This document shows, piece by piece, positions 54,297-63,743 of a stretch of DNA of 64,000 nucleotides. The notes below the pieces were generated by a model. That model was not told the DNA's origin. It saw only the letters and a program-made list of their open reading frames with translations, and made no database searches. The stretch covers positions 635,001 to 699,000 of the forward strand of contig NC_016047.1 in the NCBI RefSeq assembly GCF_000227465.1. Reading direction: 5' to 3'. Each line of letters starts with the position of its first letter. The first letter of the stretch is position 1. Position numbers and translations under genes: made by a program. Source of the DNA: Bacillus spizizenii TU-B-10. GTDB taxonomy: Bacteria > Bacillota > Bacilli > Bacillales > Bacillaceae.

Positions 54297-54378
54297 TATT
54301 GAGGTCTTGCGGATGAATAATCGGTGAGGGTCTCAATCATAGAAATACCAAGGGTTTTAACGCCCTTGGTATTTTTTG
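54297..54378 (+). repeat. Repeat R8: most distal, eroded tRNA-Leu end plus terminator
   Basis: TATTGAGGTCTTGCGGATGA, ATAATCGGTGAGGGTCTCAA and TCATAGAAATACCAAGGG keep the order of the repeat, while the T-arm has gone. The terminator is nearly perfect (ACCAAGGG...CCCTTGGT, T6) and lies between ydeO and the convergent ydeP. Confidence 0.7.
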
Positions 54379-54391
54379 CATTTTGCTGAAT

Positions 54392-54775
54392 TTAGATTTC
54401 TTCTTCAGCTTTACGTGTTGTTTCAATTTTATTGATTCTGTCTCTGTACTTTTCTCCCCAGTCTTTCATGTGCAGGATAACAGGTTCTAACGTTCTTCCA
54501 AACTCGGTTAAAGAGTATTCCACTTTTGGAGGGACCTGTTTATAAACCTCGCGGTGAATCACGCCATCCCGCTCCAATTCCCTTAATTGTAGAGTAAGCA
54601 TGCGTTGGGTAATTTTAGGATATAATCTTCGGAATTCATTAAACCTCTTTTTACCGTCAATGAGATGATAAAGGAGAATGCCTTTCCACTTACCCCCGAT
54701 GATATCTAATGTTGTCTCCACGGGGCATCCTTCAAAGTCATCCGAAGAATAATCAATACCAAGTTTTCTATTTCT
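54392..54775 (-). CDS. ydeP: HxlR-type regulator YdeP
   Basis: HxlR-family regulator of about 127 residues with CPVETTLDIIGGKWKGILLY (the usual cysteine before the DNA-binding domain), ITQRMLTLQLRELERDGV as recognition helix and VEYSLTEFGRTLEPVI. The TTG at 54775 is eight bases after GGAGTG; an upstream frame is open but unsupported. It is divergent from the NAD(P)H oxidoreductase ydeQ with a palindrome between them, the arrangement of redox or aldehyde sensors such as HypR and YodB; the signal here is unknown. Confidence 0.83.
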   Translation of the reverse strand, partial: RNRKLGIDYSSDDFEGCPVETTLDIIGGKWKGILLYHLIDGKKRFNEFRRLYPKITQRMLTLQLRELERDGVIHREVYKQVPPKVEYSLTEFGRTLEPVILHMKDWGEKYRDRINKIETTRKAEEEI

Positions 54776-54793
54776 CAAGCTGTTCACTCCTAA

Positions 54794-54813
54794 TAGTATA
54801 CTTTTTGATACTA
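54794..54813. promoter_or_regulatory. Palindrome between ydeP and ydeQ
   Basis: TAGTAT (54794-54799) and ATACTA (54808-54813) flank ACTTTTTG positions. It lies between the two divergent starts and is a likely HxlR-type operator. Confidence 0.55.
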
Positions 54814-54896
54814 TATACAATCAATGTGCGTACTTTTTATATCTTAATATACATCATATAATGATTCACATCAAAGGAAAGAAAGGAATGGATGAT

Positions 54897-55484
54897 ATGA
54901 AAACATTAGTACTCGTTGTACATCCGAACTTCGAATCCTCTCGTATAAATAAAAAGTGGAAAGAAGCGGTTTTAAGTGAACCGGATGTAACTGTTCATGA
55001 TCTCTATGAAAAATATCGCAATCAACCGATTGATGTGGAATTTGAACAACAGCAGCTTCTTGCCCATGACCGTATTGTTTTTCAGTTTCCGTTATATTGG
55101 TACAGCAGTCCCCAGCTGTTAAAACAGTGGTTTGATGAAGTGTTTACTTTTGGCTGGGCTCATGGCCCTGGCGGAACGAAATTGAATGAAAAAGAGTGGG
55201 TGACTGCCATGTCCATCGGTTCACCTGAACATTCTTATCAAGCCGGCGGATATAACTTATTTTCAATAAGCGAACTGACAAAGCCGTTCCAAGCATCTGC
55301 CAATTTAGTAGGCATGACTTATCTGCCTTCCTTTGCTGAATATCGCGCTAATCGAATCAGTGACCAAGAAATCGCCGAAAGTGCGAATCGCTATGTAAAG
55401 CATATAACAAATATAGAATTAAACCCTAAGGTTCGCCTGCAAAGGTATTTAAAGCAACTGGAGAGTGTTGATTTAAAATCATGA
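54897..55484 (+). CDS. ydeQ: NAD(P)H oxidoreductase YdeQ (MdaB/YwrO type)
   Basis: Flavodoxin-fold NAD(P)H:quinone oxidoreductase of about 195 residues. It shows VVHPNFESSRINKKW for FMN phosphate binding near the N-terminus, FQFPLYWYSSPQLLKQWFDE, and FTFGWAHGPGGTKLNEKEW, which are hallmarks of the KefF/YwrO/MdaB group. The ATG at 54897 is nine bases after AAAGGA; another at 54888 is possible. It is divergent from the HxlR regulator ydeP, which probably represses it. It should give two-electron reduction of quinones or similar electrophiles. Confidence 0.85.
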   Translation: MKTLVLVVHPNFESSRINKKWKEAVLSEPDVTVHDLYEKYRNQPIDVEFEQQQLLAHDRIVFQFPLYWYSSPQLLKQWFDEVFTFGWAHGPGGTKLNEKEWVTAMSIGSPEHSYQAGGYNLFSISELTKPFQASANLVGMTYLPSFAEYRANRISDQEIAESANRYVKHITNIELNPKVRLQRYLKQLESVDLKS

Positions 55485-55508
55485 TGTAATGTGTGAAAAA
55501 TTATCGGA

Positions 55509-55538
55509 AATCCTGTTCTCATCAGACAGGATTTTTTC
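55509..55538 (+). terminator. Terminator after ydeQ
   Basis: AATCCTG and CAGGATT pair around an eleven-base loop and are followed by TTTTC. Confidence 0.8.
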
Positions 55539-55686
55539 TTGTTTTGCAAACTGCCTTAGTTTATACATAAGGGAAATGAATGAAAGAGGCTATATGCAGC
55601 TTTTATAATGACGAAAGGTATGCAAAGTGAGGATTCTCATCATGAGATGTGACATTAAGCAAATCAATTTTATTTAATGTTTCAAA

Positions 55687-55724
55687 TATAAGTTATTGTT
55701 TATATAAACAATAACTTATATAAT
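55687..55724 (+). promoter_or_regulatory. ase promoter inside a 34-base perfect palindrome
   Basis: 55687-55720 is a perfect inverted repeat with 17-base arms. TTGTTT (55696-55701), 17 bases, and TATAAT (55719-55724) form a promoter that overlaps it almost fully. This is the expected place for AseR repression released by arsenite. Confidence 0.85.
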
Positions 55725-55798
55725 GTCGGAGTGATATAAATAATGAATTGGCTCATTTATAATGATTTAATTATATTGTTTTGGAAGGAGGAGTTCAT

Positions 55799-56146
55799 TT
55801 GGCTGTTGATACAAAAATAGGAGTTGCCACGATGACCCGCTGTTTAAAAACACTTAGTGATCAAACAAGGCTTATGATGATGAAATTATTTCTTGAAAAA
55901 GAATATTGTGTCTGTCAATTGGTTGATATGTTTGAAATGAGTCAGCCTGCTATAAGCCAGCATTTGCGAAAATTAAAAAATGCAGGATTTGTAAATGAGG
56001 ATAGAAGAGGGCAATGGCGCTATTATTCAATAAATAGATCATGTCCTGAGTTTGATACATTGCAATTTGTTTTACTTCAAATCGATCAGGAGGACAAATT
56101 GTTAAAGCAGATCAAACAAAAGGAAACTCAAACGTGTTGCCAGTAA
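55799..56146 (+). CDS. aseR: ArsR-family repressor AseR
   Basis: ArsR/SmtB repressor of 115 residues. The arsenite-binding cysteines are in [12 protein letters not shown] at the start of the recognition helix, followed by [20 protein letters not shown] further CC pair lies at the C-terminus (TQTCCQ). The TTG at 55799 is seven bases after AAGGAGG; a TTG at 55781 lies inside that site. It heads the operon aseR-aseA-arsC and sits downstream of a palindromic promoter. Confidence 0.9.
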   Translation: MAVDTKIGVATMTRCLKTLSDQTRLMMMKLFLEKEYCVCQLVDMFEMSQPAISQHLRKLKNAGFVNEDRRGQWRYYSINRSCPEFDTLQFVLLQIDQEDKLLKQIKQKETQTCCQ

Positions 56147-56158
56147 GGAGGCATTAGA

Positions 56159-57466
56159 TTGACTTCAGTGATTTTGGCGTTATTGATATTTTTAGTAACT
56201 TTGGTTTTGGTCATATGGCAACCGAGAAACTTGTCTATTGGGTGGTCAGCCTGTGGAGGAGCTGTTTTAGCTCTAATAGCCGGAGTTGTCAATTTTCATG
56301 ATGTATTAACTGTGACAGGGATTGTGTGGAACGCGACATTGGCATTTGTGGCAATTATTATTATATCGTTAATCCTTGATAATATCGGTTTCTTTGAATG
56401 GGCAGCGCTTCATATGGCTAAGGCTGCAAAAGGAAACGGTGTGCGGATGTTCATATATGTATCTATATTAGGAGCTATCGTCGCCGCATTATTTGCAAAT
56501 GACGGTGCGGCTCTTATAATGACACCAATTGTATTAGCGATGGTCAGAGCATTACATTTCAATGAAAAATTAGTTTTTCCTTTTATCATAGCCAGCGGGT
56601 TTATTGCAGATACGACTTCGCTTCCATTAGTAGTGAGCAATTTGGTCAACATCGTTTCAGCAGACTATTTTCATATTACGTTTATTGATTATGCATCCAG
56701 AATGATTGTCCCCAACTTGTTTTCGCTACTGGCGAGTATCATTGTACTTTACCTTTTCTTTAGAAAAAGCATACCCAAACGTTATGATCTGACTGAGGTT
56801 AAAAAACCTGAAGAAGCCATAAAAGATCAAAACATGTTCAAGCTATCATGGTATATCTTGGGGCTGCTGATAGTTGGATATTTTGCCAGTGAATTTTTCT
56901 CTATTCCTGTATCAGTTGTAGCAGGTATCATTGCAATCTTTTTCTTAGTTGCTGCGCAAAAGAGCCCAGCCGTTCAAACAAAGAAAGTACTGAAAGGAGC
57001 GCCGTGGGCTATCGTGTTCTTTTCAATTGGCATGTACGTTGTTGTGTACGGTGTCCGTAATGCTGGATTGACAGATGTCCTTTCAGATGTAATTCAAGCC
57101 GTCGCTGATCAAGGGATGTTCGCAGGTACAATTGGAATGGGCTTTATCGCGGCGATTCTTTCTTCCATTATGAATAACTTGCCGACTGTCATGATTGATG
57201 CACTGGCTATTGCCGGCACAGATACGCATGGAATGATGAGAGAAGCGCTCATATATGCAAATGTCATTGGTTCAGATTTAGGACCTAAAATAACGCCGAT
57301 TGGTTCCTTGGCGACATTATTATGGCTTCATGTCCTTTCACAAAAAGGTGTGAAGATTTCCTGGGGCACGTATTTTAAAACAGGAATCATTTTGACAGTC
57401 CCAACATTATTTATTACACTTGTCGGCCTGTATCTTTGGCTGATGATCATCCATTCATGTTTCTAA
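56159..57466 (+). CDS. aseA: Arsenite/antimonite efflux transporter AseA (ArsB family)
   Basis: ArsB/NhaD-type membrane exporter of 435 residues with eleven to twelve helices. Conserved stretches include [40 protein letters not shown], and [20 protein letters not shown]. It extrudes trivalent arsenic and antimony. The start is TTG at 56159 behind AAGGAGGCATTAGA, 12 bases after aseR. In strain 168 the operon ends here; in this window arsC follows 15 bases later. Confidence 0.9.
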   Translation: MTSVILALLIFLVTLVLVIWQPRNLSIGWSACGGAVLALIAGVVNFHDVLTVTGIVWNATLAFVAIIIISLILDNIGFFEWAALHMAKAAKGNGVRMFIYVSILGAIVAALFANDGAALIMTPIVLAMVRALHFNEKLVFPFIIASGFIADTTSLPLVVSNLVNIVSADYFHITFIDYASRMIVPNLFSLLASIIVLYLFFRKSIPKRYDLTEVKKPEEAIKDQNMFKLSWYILGLLIVGYFASEFFSIPVSVVAGIIAIFFLVAAQKSPAVQTKKVLKGAPWAIVFFSIGMYVVVYGVRNAGLTDVLSDVIQAVADQGMFAGTIGMGFIAAILSSIMNNLPTVMIDALAIAGTDTHGMMREALIYANVIGSDLGPKITPIGSLATLLWLHVLSQKGVKISWGTYFKTGIILTVPTLFITLVGLYLWLMIIHSCF

Positions 57467-57481
57467 AAGGAGAAGATAAAC

Positions 57482-57901
57482 ATGTCAAAGAAAACAATCT
57501 ACTTTTTATGCACCGGAAACTCTTGCCGCAGTCAAATGGCTGAAGGGTGGGGGAAAAAATACCTTGGTGATAAGTGGAACGTGTACAGCGCAGGAATCGA
57601 GGCTCATGGATTAAACCCTAATGCTGTCAAAGCAATGAAAGAAGCGGGGATTGATATTTCCAATCAAACTTCAGATAAAATTGATCCGAACATTTTAAAC
57701 AATGCTGATTTAGTTATTACTCTCTGTGGTGATGCAGCTGACAAGTGCCCAATGACGCCGCCGAATGTAAAACGCGAGCACTGGGGATTTGATGATCCGG
57801 CAAAAGCACAAGGAACAGACGAAGAAAAATGGGCATTTTTCCAAAGAGTGCGTGATGAAATTGGAGACCGCTTAAAACAGTTTGCTGAAACTGGGGAATA
57901 A
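57482..57901 (+). CDS. arsC: Thioredoxin-coupled arsenate reductase ArsC
   Basis: Low-molecular-weight phosphatase-like arsenate reductase of 139 residues. The P-loop is [14 protein letters not shown] with nucleophilic Cys10, and the relay cysteines are in [13 protein letters not shown] (Cys82 and Cys89). It reduces arsenate to arsenite for export by AseA. The ATG follows AAAAGGAGAAGATAAAC. B. subtilis 168 carries arsC in the skin element, not in the ase operon, so this three-gene arrangement is more complete than that of 168. Confidence 0.93.
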   Translation: MSKKTIYFLCTGNSCRSQMAEGWGKKYLGDKWNVYSAGIEAHGLNPNAVKAMKEAGIDISNQTSDKIDPNILNNADLVITLCGDAADKCPMTPPNVKREHWGFDDPAKAQGTDEEKWAFFQRVRDEIGDRLKQFAETGE

Positions 57902-57956
57902 TTAATAGATATACTCAGCTTTTTCTTTGGTTTATATAAGTTCAATGTGTTGTTCA

Positions 57957-57994
57957 ACAGGTGTCTGCGGGCTAATGCAGACACCTGTTTTTTT
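57957..57994 (+). terminator. Terminator of the arsenic operon
   Basis: ACAGGTGTCTGC and GCAGACACCTGT pair perfectly around GGGCTAAT, with T7 after the stem. Confidence 0.9.
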
Positions 57995-58121
57995 GGTTTA
58001 ACTTATCTGTGATCCGTGAGCTGTCCGCTTAAAAAGGGAAGTTATTTAGCTTGTGACAGAGGAAAATTGATTTTGTTAACAGAATCATGAAGGAGACGCT
58101 GTTTTTAAAGGAGTTGTCAGT

Positions 58122-58901
58122 TTGCAGGAATTAACAAAAGAAAAATATAACGGCTTAAAAACATTGTTTGATGAAACATTTTGCCCAACATTTGTCTATT
58201 CAATATTAGAACAAACCATTCCGGGAGTTGTTTATGTAGATGACCAAACATTCCCTAGATCGTTTTTAATAGGGACTGAATCAGGAATTTATTTTATTGC
58301 AGGAAACCAAGGGAATCGAGCTTTTAATGAGTTCATTGCAGGATATTATGAAGAGCAAGCGAGATCCACAAAACGATTTACCTTGTTTTCTTCTAACGAT
58401 ACATGGGATAGAGTAATGAACACAATACTGAAAGACGATTTGAATCAAATGAAAAGAGTGGCATTTTCTTATCAGCAAAAACCTTCTAAAACAGATATGG
58501 TTCCAAAGGGGCTTGAACTGAAAAGAATAGATGAAGACGTCATTTCAAACAGCACAGAATTTAACAGAGCTTATTATGAGGAGTATTGGGATTCTGTCTC
58601 ACATTTTTCATCAAAAGGCTTTGGGTTTGCCGTATTACATGGCAATCATGTTGTAAGTGAGTGTACCTCTATATTTTTAGGACATAATCGTGCGGAAATG
58701 GATATCTATACACTTGAAGAATATAGAGGTATGGGTTTAGCTTATTGCGTAGCAAGCGAATTTATAGAATTTTGTCTGAAGAACGGGATTATTCCTAGCT
58801 GGGATTGTGATGTTTGCAACAATGCGTCCATTACATTGGCAGCTAAATTAGGCTTTAAGCCAGTAAGCGAATACTCTATTTTTTATTCCGGGAAATCGTA
58901 A
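58122..58901 (+). CDS. ydfB: GNAT-family acetyltransferase, YdfB-like
   Basis: Protein of 259 residues. The C-terminal half is a GNAT domain: AEMDIYTLEEYRGMGLAYCV has the acetyl-CoA pyrophosphate loop (R-G-M-G-L-A), followed by WDCDVCNNASITLAAKLGFK, as in the GNAT_acetyltran (FR47-like) subgroup. The N-terminal half is helical and unassigned. The TTG at 58122 is eight bases after AAAGGAG. The name is by position after the ase genes in strain 168. The acetylated target is unknown. Confidence 0.75.
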   Translation: MQELTKEKYNGLKTLFDETFCPTFVYSILEQTIPGVVYVDDQTFPRSFLIGTESGIYFIAGNQGNRAFNEFIAGYYEEQARSTKRFTLFSSNDTWDRVMNTILKDDLNQMKRVAFSYQQKPSKTDMVPKGLELKRIDEDVISNSTEFNRAYYEEYWDSVSHFSSKGFGFAVLHGNHVVSECTSIFLGHNRAEMDIYTLEEYRGMGLAYCVASEFIEFCLKNGIIPSWDCDVCNNASITLAAKLGFKPVSEYSIFYSGKS

Positions 58902-58911
58902 AACATTGATC

Positions 58912-58943
58912 TAAAAAAGAGAGAAGAGATAAGAACTCTTCTC
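58912..58943 (-). terminator. Terminator of the LCP gene
   Basis: GAGAAGAG and CTCTTCTC pair around ATAAGAA; the six A on the left give a T-run for leftward transcription. Confidence 0.75.
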
Positions 58944-58979
58944 AATATCTGAATAAGCGGTTTTATGAATACATTTATT

Positions 58980-59894
58980 TTAAGATTCTAGATTTAATTG
59001 CAGGCGAAGTTTTTTCGATAAGTCCTTTCTCGTTTCATCAGTTACAACATGATACCATAAGTGATCTATTTTTTTATCCTCACCTTTTATTTCGATCTGT
59101 TTCACATGTTGAACGGCTTCTTTATAAGAACGTTGAATATCGATCATTTTATCAAGTGTTAAGTTTGTTTGAATATTTTTTTCTAAGGCAGTCAAAATTC
59201 CTTGATAGTTTTTTAGTGATTTTAATTGTGCGCCTTCGTGAATAATTTCATTAATAATTTCACGCTGCCGCTGCTGGCGCCCAAAATCACCGCGGGGATC
59301 TTCTTTTCTCATCCGTGCATATGTAAGAGCAACCTTTCCATCAAGGTGCTGTTCCCCTTTTGGTATATGCACTCCTTCAAGGGTGAAAGGGAAATCATTA
59401 TGCACTGTTATTCCGCCAATGGCATCTACAATATCTTTAAAACCTTCCATATTTACTTTGATATAGTAATTGATTGGAATGTTTAAAAATTGTTCGACGG
59501 TTTGAACGGTACCTTCAATTCCCTCATAAGTATATGCTGAGTTCATTTTAATATTGGTATTCTTTGATCGCATAAATACCCTGGTATCACGCGGTATACT
59601 GACCATTGTCGATGTTTTCGTCTCTGGATTTACCGTCAGAACGATCATCGAATCAGGGCGTCCCTTATCACCGGGACGCTCATCTATTCCCAGCAAAAGA
59701 ATGGATATAGGGTCATGCCCGATATCAGCATCTTGTTGCTTGGAATCTTTATCTAGAGGCTCATACATATGATTGACTGATTTTGCTACGTTGCGGTAAA
59801 TACTGTAGCAAGTCAGGCCTCCAATGGTTAACAAGAGGGCTAGAATAAACAATATAATACTATGCATTTTCAGTTTCCTTCTCCCGATTTTCAC
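58980..59894 (-). CDS. LytR-CpsA-Psr (LCP) family ligase
   Basis: LCP protein of about 304 residues: short cytoplasmic N-terminus, one membrane helix (IILFILALLLTIGGLTCYSI) and an extracellular LCP domain with ISILLLGIDERPGDKGRPDS, VSIPRDTRVFM, INYYIKVNMEGFKDIVDAIG and ALTYARMRKEDPRGDFGRQQ, including the arginines that hold the polyprenyl phosphate. These enzymes attach teichoic acids or other glycopolymers to peptidoglycan. The GTG at 59894 is nine bases after AAAGG; ATG starts at 59900 and 59867 are alternatives. It is an extra LCP besides TagT/TagU/TagV, next to a polysaccharide deacetylase. Confidence 0.85.
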   Translation of the reverse strand: MKIGRRKLKMHSIILFILALLLTIGGLTCYSIYRNVAKSVNHMYEPLDKDSKQQDADIGHDPISILLLGIDERPGDKGRPDSMIVLTVNPETKTSTMVSIPRDTRVFMRSKNTNIKMNSAYTYEGIEGTVQTVEQFLNIPINYYIKVNMEGFKDIVDAIGGITVHNDFPFTLEGVHIPKGEQHLDGKVALTYARMRKEDPRGDFGRQQRQREIINEIIHEGAQLKSLKNYQGILTALEKNIQTNLTLDKMIDIQRSYKEAVQHVKQIEIKGEDKKIDHLWYHVVTDETRKDLSKKLRLQLNLES

Positions 59895-60079
59895 TATCAT
59901 AATCCTTTCTAAACAATTGGTAGATTCTAATACAAATTGTTATGCACTGTATCTTATGCTTCGTATCTCAGATATTTTTGGAATGAAATTGTGGTATACA
60001 GGTTAACGGTTCTCTTATAAATAATTCCTTTATCTCCGTGATATTTTTTAGTTCATATAAGATACTTTAGACTTTTACT

Positions 60080-60910
60080 TCAATTGAATCTGAATTGTAC
60101 CGGCTTTATTGAATCATGGATTGCTTTCATGTCGTAGCCGCTTTCGCGGAAATATTTTAATAATTCTTCTAGATATGCCGCAGTAGTCGGTTTTTCATGC
60201 ATTAATACAACAAGCGGCTCTTTCCCTACAAGATTGTTTACTTGTTGAATTGTATTTTTTACAAATTCGCCGTGAGTGTATTTCCAGTCTTCTGAATCAA
60301 CTGTCCAATCCCATAGATTAAAATGATCACGCTTAACAACTTCTCTAAATGGGCCTGTAATGTAAGGCTTTGACCCGTAAGGTGCTCGTATCAAATGTGT
60401 GTTGACTTTGGTTGTATCTTTGATATAGTTCAGCGTATCGTTCATTTCTGTCGCAAAGCTTTCAGGGGATTTATAGATTTCGGAAACCTGATGCGTCACG
60501 CCGTGAGACCCAACAGAGTGACCGCTTTCTACCATTTTTCTCACAAGAGCAGGATTTCGCTCGATATTAGGTTTTAACATGAAAAACGTTCCTTTAGCAT
60601 TGTATTTATGGAGCAAATCCATAATTTTCTCTGATGCAGCAGGGTTTGGTCCGTCATCAAATGTTAAATAGACCACCTTTCCGATTTCAGGTGATGTTTT
60701 TTGTTCCTCCTTTTTCTGTGCTGTATTTTTGTTCTTATCTTTGTGCATTTGCTCAGAAGTAGCGGCACTTTCTTTTATTGGTTCCTGCTTTGGACCAGCA
60801 AGTGCTTTCCAAGAAATGCATAATAAAGTGACACCTAGAATAATCAATATCCCAAAACCTATTTTGCCTATTTGATTTAATTTACGGTCCCTTCTTGGTG
60901 AATTTGACAC
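60080..60910 (-). CDS. Membrane-anchored polysaccharide deacetylase
   Basis: NodB-homology deacetylase of 276 residues. After a short N-terminus there is one helix (GFGILIILGVTLLCISW), a charged linker of about 50 residues, then the catalytic domain: VVYLTFDDGPNPAASEKIMD (motif 1), GHSVGSHGVTHQ (zinc motif 2), LIRAPYGSKPY (motif 3) and LVVLMHEKPTT (motif 5). It should remove N-acetyl groups from peptidoglycan or another glycan outside the membrane. The GTG at 60910 is nine bases after GAGGAG. It lies between the LCP gene and the propeller gene. Confidence 0.85.
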   Translation of the reverse strand: MSNSPRRDRKLNQIGKIGFGILIILGVTLLCISWKALAGPKQEPIKESAATSEQMHKDKNKNTAQKKEEQKTSPEIGKVVYLTFDDGPNPAASEKIMDLLHKYNAKGTFFMLKPNIERNPALVRKMVESGHSVGSHGVTHQVSEIYKSPESFATEMNDTLNYIKDTTKVNTHLIRAPYGSKPYITGPFREVVKRDHFNLWDWTVDSEDWKYTHGEFVKNTIQQVNNLVGKEPLVVLMHEKPTTAAYLEELLKYFRESGYDMKAIHDSIKPVQFRFN

Positions 60911-61108
60911 TTTTTCCAACTCCTCAATTGTAAATATCAAAACTAGTCACATAGATAAGAATGAAACTTTGGAAACAAAGTTTGATAGTAATGATGCTCT
61001 TTTACTATAAATAGAAGATATCGCAGAAGTTTGATCAACTTGTAAACAAAATGTCAAAAAAAGCAGGAATACTGCAGCGGGACTTTTTCATTCTTTTGCT
61101 GACACAAT

Positions 61109-61147
61109 AAAAAAACCTTATTTCCGTATTCAACAGAAATAAGGTTT
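61109..61147 (-). terminator. Terminator after the propeller gene
   Basis: AACCTTATTTC and GAAATAAGGTT pair around an eleven-base loop, with an A-run that reads as T on the minus strand. It separates the two-component operon from the deacetylase, which should have its own promoter between 60911 and 61100. Confidence 0.8.
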
Positions 61148-61158
61148 AAAATCATAGA

Positions 61159-62292
61159 TTATTTAAATGTAATGATATAAGAGTGAGCGTCAAAAAATCG
61201 CACTGATGAATTTTCTATTGAGGCATACTGATTCTGGTTAAAAACGAGCAGGTTGCTGCCATCAGGACTCCAATATATTTCTGATGGATTGGGGCCATGG
61301 TATATTGGTTCTGCGTACAGGATATTTTTCCCTTGCAGTTTTCCTGCATACGTATTGTCCTTATTAGATAAAGAGTAAGCGATTTTCTTTCGGTCGTTTG
61401 AGATCTTGAAAACAGCTACATTTTCGAGCAGGACAGAAAGCTCATTGTTTCTGAGATCGTATTCGTATAAGGTTTCTCCGGTACCTAAAAATACAAATTT
61501 GTCATTGTTTAACCAAACAGGCCCGTCATAGCTATTCTGCCGCTTGTTCTGAATGGTGATGCCATCACCGCTAATGGTCCCCGTCATAATGCGATATTGT
61601 TGCCCGTGTAACATCGTAAACAGCAAACTGCGTCCATTATCAGAAATTGCCGCTGCTGTAGGCGACTCTTTGTCATCAAGATTCTTCAATGGATACGTTT
61701 TGAGAGTTCCAGAATCTATATGAAATACATTGACCGCAGTCTGGCCATTTTTCGCAGGATCAATGACAAGATAACAAATGTATTTGCTATTATTTGACCA
61801 TGAAACATCTTGTACATAGGCATCCTTGCTAGGAAAGCTGGCTATTTCCTTTTTGTTTCTGTTCGTCAATGACATCAGATTTAATGTTGTCTTATCCGAT
61901 GACATCGTTAATCCGACGATACTTTTCCCGTCGGGAGACATCTTTAGGTTAGCAGTATTGCTTTCGATGCTCTTCAGGGTTTCAGGTTTTTCAAAGGGGA
62001 AGGGAAGACGCTGAAGATGATGCGCTTCACGTTCAGTTGAGTCATTTCCTTTGAAAAAACCAACTATAGCGTTCGATGAAGACCATCCAAGCAACTGGTC
62101 AGCTTTGGGGAGGCGATATATCTTCTTCACTTGAAAGGAGCCGGACTTCTGATCATCCTCACTCTGATTTTCTTCCTTGTTTGGAATGATAATGGTTTCC
62201 GATCTTTTTCCCATATTATAACTGGATACAAAAATCACGAAAATCAGTAGAATTCCTAATAAAATAATAAACTGTTTGTTCTTCATGATCAT
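61159..62292 (-). CDS. Membrane-anchored propeller-like protein of a two-component operon
   Basis: Protein of 377 residues with an N-terminal anchor helix (QFIILLGILLIFVIFVSSY) and an extracellular region that looks like a TolB/WD-type beta-propeller: repeated NLKMSPDGKSIVGLTMSS, DVSWSNNSKYICYLV, AAISDNGRSLLFTM and IYWSPDGSNLLVFN. The ATG overlaps the stop of the kinase gene by four bases, so both are co-translated. I cannot name it. Coupling with a sensor kinase suggests a ligand-binding or modulating role outside the membrane; that is inference. Confidence 0.65.
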   Translation of the reverse strand: MIMKNKQFIILLGILLIFVIFVSSYNMGKRSETIIIPNKEENQSEDDQKSGSFQVKKIYRLPKADQLLGWSSSNAIVGFFKGNDSTEREAHHLQRLPFPFEKPETLKSIESNTANLKMSPDGKSIVGLTMSSDKTTLNLMSLTNRNKKEIASFPSKDAYVQDVSWSNNSKYICYLVIDPAKNGQTAVNVFHIDSGTLKTYPLKNLDDKESPTAAAISDNGRSLLFTMLHGQQYRIMTGTISGDGITIQNKRQNSYDGPVWLNNDKFVFLGTGETLYEYDLRNNELSVLLENVAVFKISNDRKKIAYSLSNKDNTYAGKLQGKNILYAEPIYHGPNPSEIYWSPDGSNLLVFNQNQYASIENSSVRFFDAHSYIITFK

Positions 62293-63740
62293 TTCTCAAC
62301 CTTCATGTAAGCTAGTTCAATCGTGATTATAGTGTGGTTTTCTTTGTAGAACATCTTGATTGTTCCCTGATGTTCCTCAACAATTGTTTTCACTATGCTT
62401 AAACCCAAGCCTAAACTTCCTTCTTCCGTGACCTTTTGGTTAATCGAATAAAAAGGCTGAAACACTTTAGTGTATTGGGTGTCATCATATGGATCACTTG
62501 GATTCTTGAATATAAAAAGAACCTGATCTCCAACAGCTTTAGCCTTAATCATGATTTTTGAATTCGATAAACTGTATTTGATTGCATTGTCCAGAAGATT
62601 AATAAAAAGTTGGCGCAGTCTATTCGTTTGGCCATACACATAGAGGTCTTCGTCCATTTCACAGATGATCTTTTTGTTATATCGTTCTGCACGAAATTTC
62701 ATAGATTCGCATACATCTTTCAAAATTGTTCCTGCATCGATCCTATCGGAATGACGATTTTTAGATGTTTCTCGAGATACCTCAAGAAGTTTTATGACCA
62801 AATTGTGCAGACGCCGGCTTTCTTCAACAATATGATTCATTCCTTTATTAAAAAACTTCGGATCTGATTCCCCTTTTTCTTTTATGATTTCCGCATAGCC
62901 TTGAATAGAAGTCAAAGGTGTTTTCAGCTCATGGGTCATATTGTCAAAAAAACGTTTTTCCTGCTCGTTAAGTTCCTTCAACCGATCCCGATCTTTTTCG
63001 ATGGTTGAAATTTGATCTCGAATTCTGGTAATCATATCATTGAAATTAATAGTAAGCTGGCCAATTTCATCTTTTCTAGGAAAGTGGATATCCACATCCA
63101 GCTTTCCTTTTTTGACTTCTGAGGTAGCCTCTGTCAGCTTGACGATTGGTATCGTGATATGTCTGGAAAGTATATAAGAGAAAAGGAACGCCGCCACAAA
63201 TATCGCAAGGGCGATATAAAAAATAATATTTAAAATCTCTCCACTTTGTTTGTAAAGCAGATTAAAATCTTTAGAAAAGCGTAATATGCCAACTTTTGCA
63301 CCATCAATGACAACTGGATAAGAGAAAAATACCTGTGCTTTATTTCGATCATAGGTGATGTGATAAGCATTTTTTCCGTTAATCGCTTTTTCTAGGTCCT
63401 CATCAATACCTTGCGAAAACACCGTTTTATTAGAAGAAGACAACAAATTGCCATCCACGCTATAAACACCTACATTGCTTCCGGTTGAATGAGTTAAACT
63501 TTCCACTATTTCATCAGCCATATCGTCGAAGTATAGTTCATTGTTTTTATAATGATTGATTAAAAACGCTTGGTTGATATACACAATACTGTTTTTTTTC
63601 AACTCTATTAAATCTGAGGTCACAATTTTTTCATTACTTGACCTAATGACGCTCTTGACCGTTTGATTGAGCACAAGGAAAGAGAGAGAGAAAATCAGAA
63701 AAAACCCAATAATGAATTTACCCTTGATGGTCCGTAACAC
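62289..63740 (-). CDS. Sensor histidine kinase
   Basis: Membrane kinase of 483 residues. Two helices (about 8-27 and 165-190) enclose an extracellular sensor domain of about 140 residues. A HAMP domain (ITIPIVKLTEATSEVKKGKL) follows, then HisKA with the phosphorylated histidine in DNMTHELKTPLTSIQGYAE, and the ATPase domain with LFINLLDNAIKYS (N box) and GSLGLGLSIVKTIVEEH (G2 box). The start is GTG at 63740 behind GGAGGAG. It is three bases after the regulator gene. Confidence 0.88.
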   Translation of the reverse strand: MLRTIKGKFIIGFFLIFSLSFLVLNQTVKSVIRSSNEKIVTSDLIELKKNSIVYINQAFLINHYKNNELYFDDMADEIVESLTHSTGSNVGVYSVDGNLLSSSNKTVFSQGIDEDLEKAINGKNAYHITYDRNKAQVFFSYPVVIDGAKVGILRFSKDFNLLYKQSGEILNIIFYIALAIFVAAFLFSYILSRHITIPIVKLTEATSEVKKGKLDVDIHFPRKDEIGQLTINFNDMITRIRDQISTIEKDRDRLKELNEQEKRFFDNMTHELKTPLTSIQGYAEIIKEKGESDPKFFNKGMNHIVEESRRLHNLVIKLLEVSRETSKNRHSDRIDAGTILKDVCESMKFRAERYNKKIICEMDEDLYVYGQTNRLRQLFINLLDNAIKYSLSNSKIMIKAKAVGDQVLFIFKNPSDPYDDTQYTKVFQPFYSINQKVTEEGSLGLGLSIVKTIVEEHQGTIKMFYKENHTIITIELAYMKVEK

Positions 63741-63743
63741 TCT

